Origin: Listeria kieliensis
GTDB lineage: Bacteria; Bacillota; Bacilli; Lactobacillales; Listeriaceae
Direction of reading: 5' to 3'
Assembly (NCBI RefSeq): GCF_003369925.1
Contig: NZ_LARY01000002.1
Coordinates: 868,001 to 932,000, forward strand
DNA: 64,000 nucleotides
A program made the translations under genes and the position numbers. Of the stretch, positions 62,533 through 64,000 are shown piece after piece. Each line of letters begins with the position of its first letter. The first letter of the stretch is position 1. Under the pieces are notes generated by a model. That model searched no databases and was not told where the DNA came from. It saw nothing but the letters and a program-made list of their open reading frames with translations.

Positions 62533-63744
62533 ATGGCCGAAACAAATTCACAACTCACTACCCAACTCCATACGATTTTCCTGTTTTTTGGAGACACATC
62601 TATCGAGGCGCTCACTTTCATCGAACAACAATTCATGCCTGCCTTAAGAAATGATGAACCTTCTAAAAATTACTATACTACCATTCAATTTTTTCCTGAT
62701 ACAAACCAAACAAGCTTTTTAAATGATTTAAATAAGTCGGCATCCTTTCCAACATCAGCTGACTACATTTTAATTCACATGGGTAACAAGCCTTCCGATT
62801 CACTGCAAGAAAGCATCCAAAAAATTGCTAAAGAGAATCAATATCAACTTGAAGCTGTTTATTTAAATCAAGCGTCAAAACTAGCAAGTGACCATTTTGC
62901 TAATCAGCATACCTTAACACTGCCCATCTCAAACTTTTCGATTGAGTCAAACGGTGATCAACTCAAAAAATACCTACTTGAACCCGGGAAAACCTACCAT
63001 ATCATTGGTGACACACATGAATGTTTAGAAGAACTTATGACATTGCTAGAAAAAAGTGGATTTCGCTTCAATCTATCTGGACGCATTACAGAACGACCTG
63101 ATCCATCTCACCAATTCATTTTGCTTGGGGATTCCATCGACAAAGGGAAAAATACGAAAGCAATCCTTGAATTTCTTTATCTAAACCTTGAACACTTTTA
63201 TTTTGTAATTGGGAATCACGAATCTTTTGTTTATCACTACCTCCAAGGAAAAATTAAGAATGCTAACGAAGAAATTGTTTCTCGTTTTTTCGATTCCATT
63301 CCCATCCTTGAAGAGAATCCCGATTTACTTGCCAAATTTCATACGCTTGTTGAACATTCTGCGCCTTTCTATAAGCTTATCTCAAATCAAGCGTCGTTTT
63401 ATGCGACCCATGCCCCGTGCAAAAATAAATATCTCGGCAAACTTGATAAAAAGTCCCTACGAAGAATGCGTAATTTCCATCTAGACCGGTCAAGACCTAC
63501 CGAAGAACAATTGTTATTCCTATTAGAAGAAGCAAATGAGCATCATCCCTATCATTTTTTTGGACACGTTGCCGCTAAAAACGCCTTTCGCTTAAAAAAT
63601 AAAATCCATCTGGATACTGGCTGCATTCACGGTAACTTACTTACAGAAGCTGTGCTTACACCTACTGGAAAGGTAACCACATGTTCCATCCCTTCGCATC
63701 ATCAGGATGACTTTCAAGCTCAACTTCCTCTTTTATTCCAATAA
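62533..63744 (+). CDS. Calcineurin-like metallophosphatase with unknown N-terminal domain
   Basis: A 403-residue protein. Residues about 160-400 form a PrpE/ApaH-type metallophosphatase with GDTHE, LGDSIDKGKN, IGNHESF, ATHAPC and a late HFFGHVAAK, the metal-binding set. The first ~150 residues (LFFGDTSIEALTFIEQQ..., ADYILIHMGNKPSDS) are an alpha/beta region I cannot place. ATG is 8 nt after GGAG. Substrate (phosphoprotein, dinucleotide or other) is unknown. It is monocistronic and convergent with jag. Confidence 0.8.
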   Translation: MAETNSQLTTQLHTIFLFFGDTSIEALTFIEQQFMPALRNDEPSKNYYTTIQFFPDTNQTSFLNDLNKSASFPTSADYILIHMGNKPSDSLQESIQKIAKENQYQLEAVYLNQASKLASDHFANQHTLTLPISNFSIESNGDQLKKYLLEPGKTYHIIGDTHECLEELMTLLEKSGFRFNLSGRITERPDPSHQFILLGDSIDKGKNTKAILEFLYLNLEHFYFVIGNHESFVYHYLQGKIKNANEEIVSRFFDSIPILEENPDLLAKFHTLVEHSAPFYKLISNQASFYATHAPCKNKYLGKLDKKSLRRMRNFHLDRSRPTEEQLLFLLEEANEHHPYHFFGHVAAKNAFRLKNKIHLDTGCIHGNLLTEAVLTPTGKVTTCSIPSHHQDDFQAQLPLLFQ

Positions 63745-63745
63745 A

Positions 63746-63773
63746 AAAGCCACGCAAATTGCTTTGCGTGGCT
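63746..63773 (-). terminator. jag terminator
   Basis: Stem AGCCACGCAAA / TTTGCGTGGCT with TTTTTT on the minus-strand 3' side. Confidence 0.85.
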
Positions 63774-63775
63774 CA

Positions 63776-63817
63776 AACTGTAAACAAAGTTTTTCACAAC
63801 TTTGTTTACAGTCTTTT
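63776..63817 (+). terminator. Metallophosphatase gene terminator
   Basis: Stem ACTGTAAACAAAGT / ACTTTGTTTACAGT followed by CTTTTTT on the plus strand. Together with the adjacent opposite hairpin it insulates the two converging genes. Confidence 0.88.
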
Positions 63818-64000
63818 TTAACGTGCTGGTTTAATCACAACATAACGGTAAGGATCGCGCCCTTCCGAATGCGTTTCTATTTTTTCATTTTCACTTAAAA
63901 CAGCATGGATAATTTTTCTTTCAAAAGATGGCATTGGTTCTAAATGAACAGCACTTTTGGTTTTTAGTGCTTTCCCAGCCATCTTTTCTGCAAGATTTGA
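63818..64000 (-). CDS. jag: KhpB/Jag R3H-domain RNA-binding protein, C-terminal part
   Basis: The last 60 residues of a protein whose start is beyond the right edge. It has LEPMPSFERKIIHAVLSENE and THSEGRDPYRYVVIKPAR, the R3H domain signature (R...H) of Jag/KhpB (SpoIIIJ-associated). In Firmicutes jag follows yidC and rnpA and lies a few kb from dnaA, placing the replication origin just outside the window. Confidence 0.92.
   Translation of the reverse strand, partial: SNLAEKMAGKALKTKSAVHLEPMPSFERKIIHAVLSENEKIETHSEGRDPYRYVVIKPAR

Noticed and set aside
1-64000. CRISPR arrays, rRNA genes, insertion sequences or prophage
   Set aside because: No regularly spaced direct repeats, rRNA sequence, transposase or phage structural genes were seen; only one tRNA is present.

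Overview
The window looks like the left flank of the replication origin of a Listeriaceae chromosome. Supporting signs are the order ychF, DUF951, parB, parA, noc, rsmG, mnmG, mnmE with jag at the right edge, Listeria-style secreted repeat and MucBP/LPXTG proteins, DUF1433 and DUF4064 proteins, and the gshF fusion. A complete narGHJI-nreABC-narK nitrate-respiration block points to a nitrate-reducing member of Listeria sensu lato rather than L. monocytogenes and its close relatives. This placement is an inference from gene content. Most genes lie on the minus strand, as expected if the origin lies just beyond the right edge and replication moves leftward.

Left part (1-27 kb). A partial nucleotide-sugar dehydrogenase, a DUF4352 lipoprotein and a large secreted repeat protein are followed (minus strand) by the nitrate block: narG-H-J-I, the NreA/NreB/NreC nitrate and oxygen sensing system, and the transporter narK. 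Matching NreC-type boxes lie the same distance (24 nt) upstream of the likely -10 elements of narG and narK. Next come a small type VII secretion (T7SS) accessory cluster (WXG100, a small TIGR04197-like protein, a coiled-coil protein, an LXG protein without a toxin domain), a DUF4064 membrane protein, a MucBP/LPXTG surface protein, the tenA-thiM-thiD-thiE operon under a TPP riboswitch, flavohaemoglobin, a lipoprotein, and lutABC preceded by an unrecorded-looking 31-codon ORF.

Middle part (27-51 kb). This holds gshF, ychF, a GNAT acetyltransferase, catalase with a PerR-type box, the chromosome segregation block (parB, parA, a single-chain HigB-HigA-like protein, a small membrane protein, noc), rsmG-mnmG-mnmE, a DUF1015 protein, serC-serA, an MFS/MarR pair, an SOS-type YolD-like gene, nitroreductase, a thioredoxin, a polytopic membrane protein and glycerate kinase. 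Six parS sites matching the 16-bp consensus and one terminator-embedded near match are spread from 3.8 to 62.5 kb. One perfect Noc site and a cluster of four DnaA boxes upstream of mnmE add to the origin-proximal architecture.

Right part (51-64 kb). tRNA-Val(GAC), a ClC channel, a PadR/DUF1048 operon, and then the most unusual locus: a lipase-like protein with a GHSLGG nucleophile elbow at the N-terminal side and a helical C-terminal region, followed by a small helical protein and flanked on both sides by outward-facing paralogous membrane-anchored DUF1433 genes. The right copy is preceded by a decayed fragment of a second lipase gene in divergent orientation, so the locus arose by inverted duplication of a divergent lipase/DUF1433 unit. 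It resembles the S. aureus TslA/TilA T7SS lipase and immunity arrangement. The window ends with a MurNAc utilisation block (murP, murQ, mupG, murR, with three matching putative MurR operators), a metallophosphatase, and the 3' end of jag/khpB.
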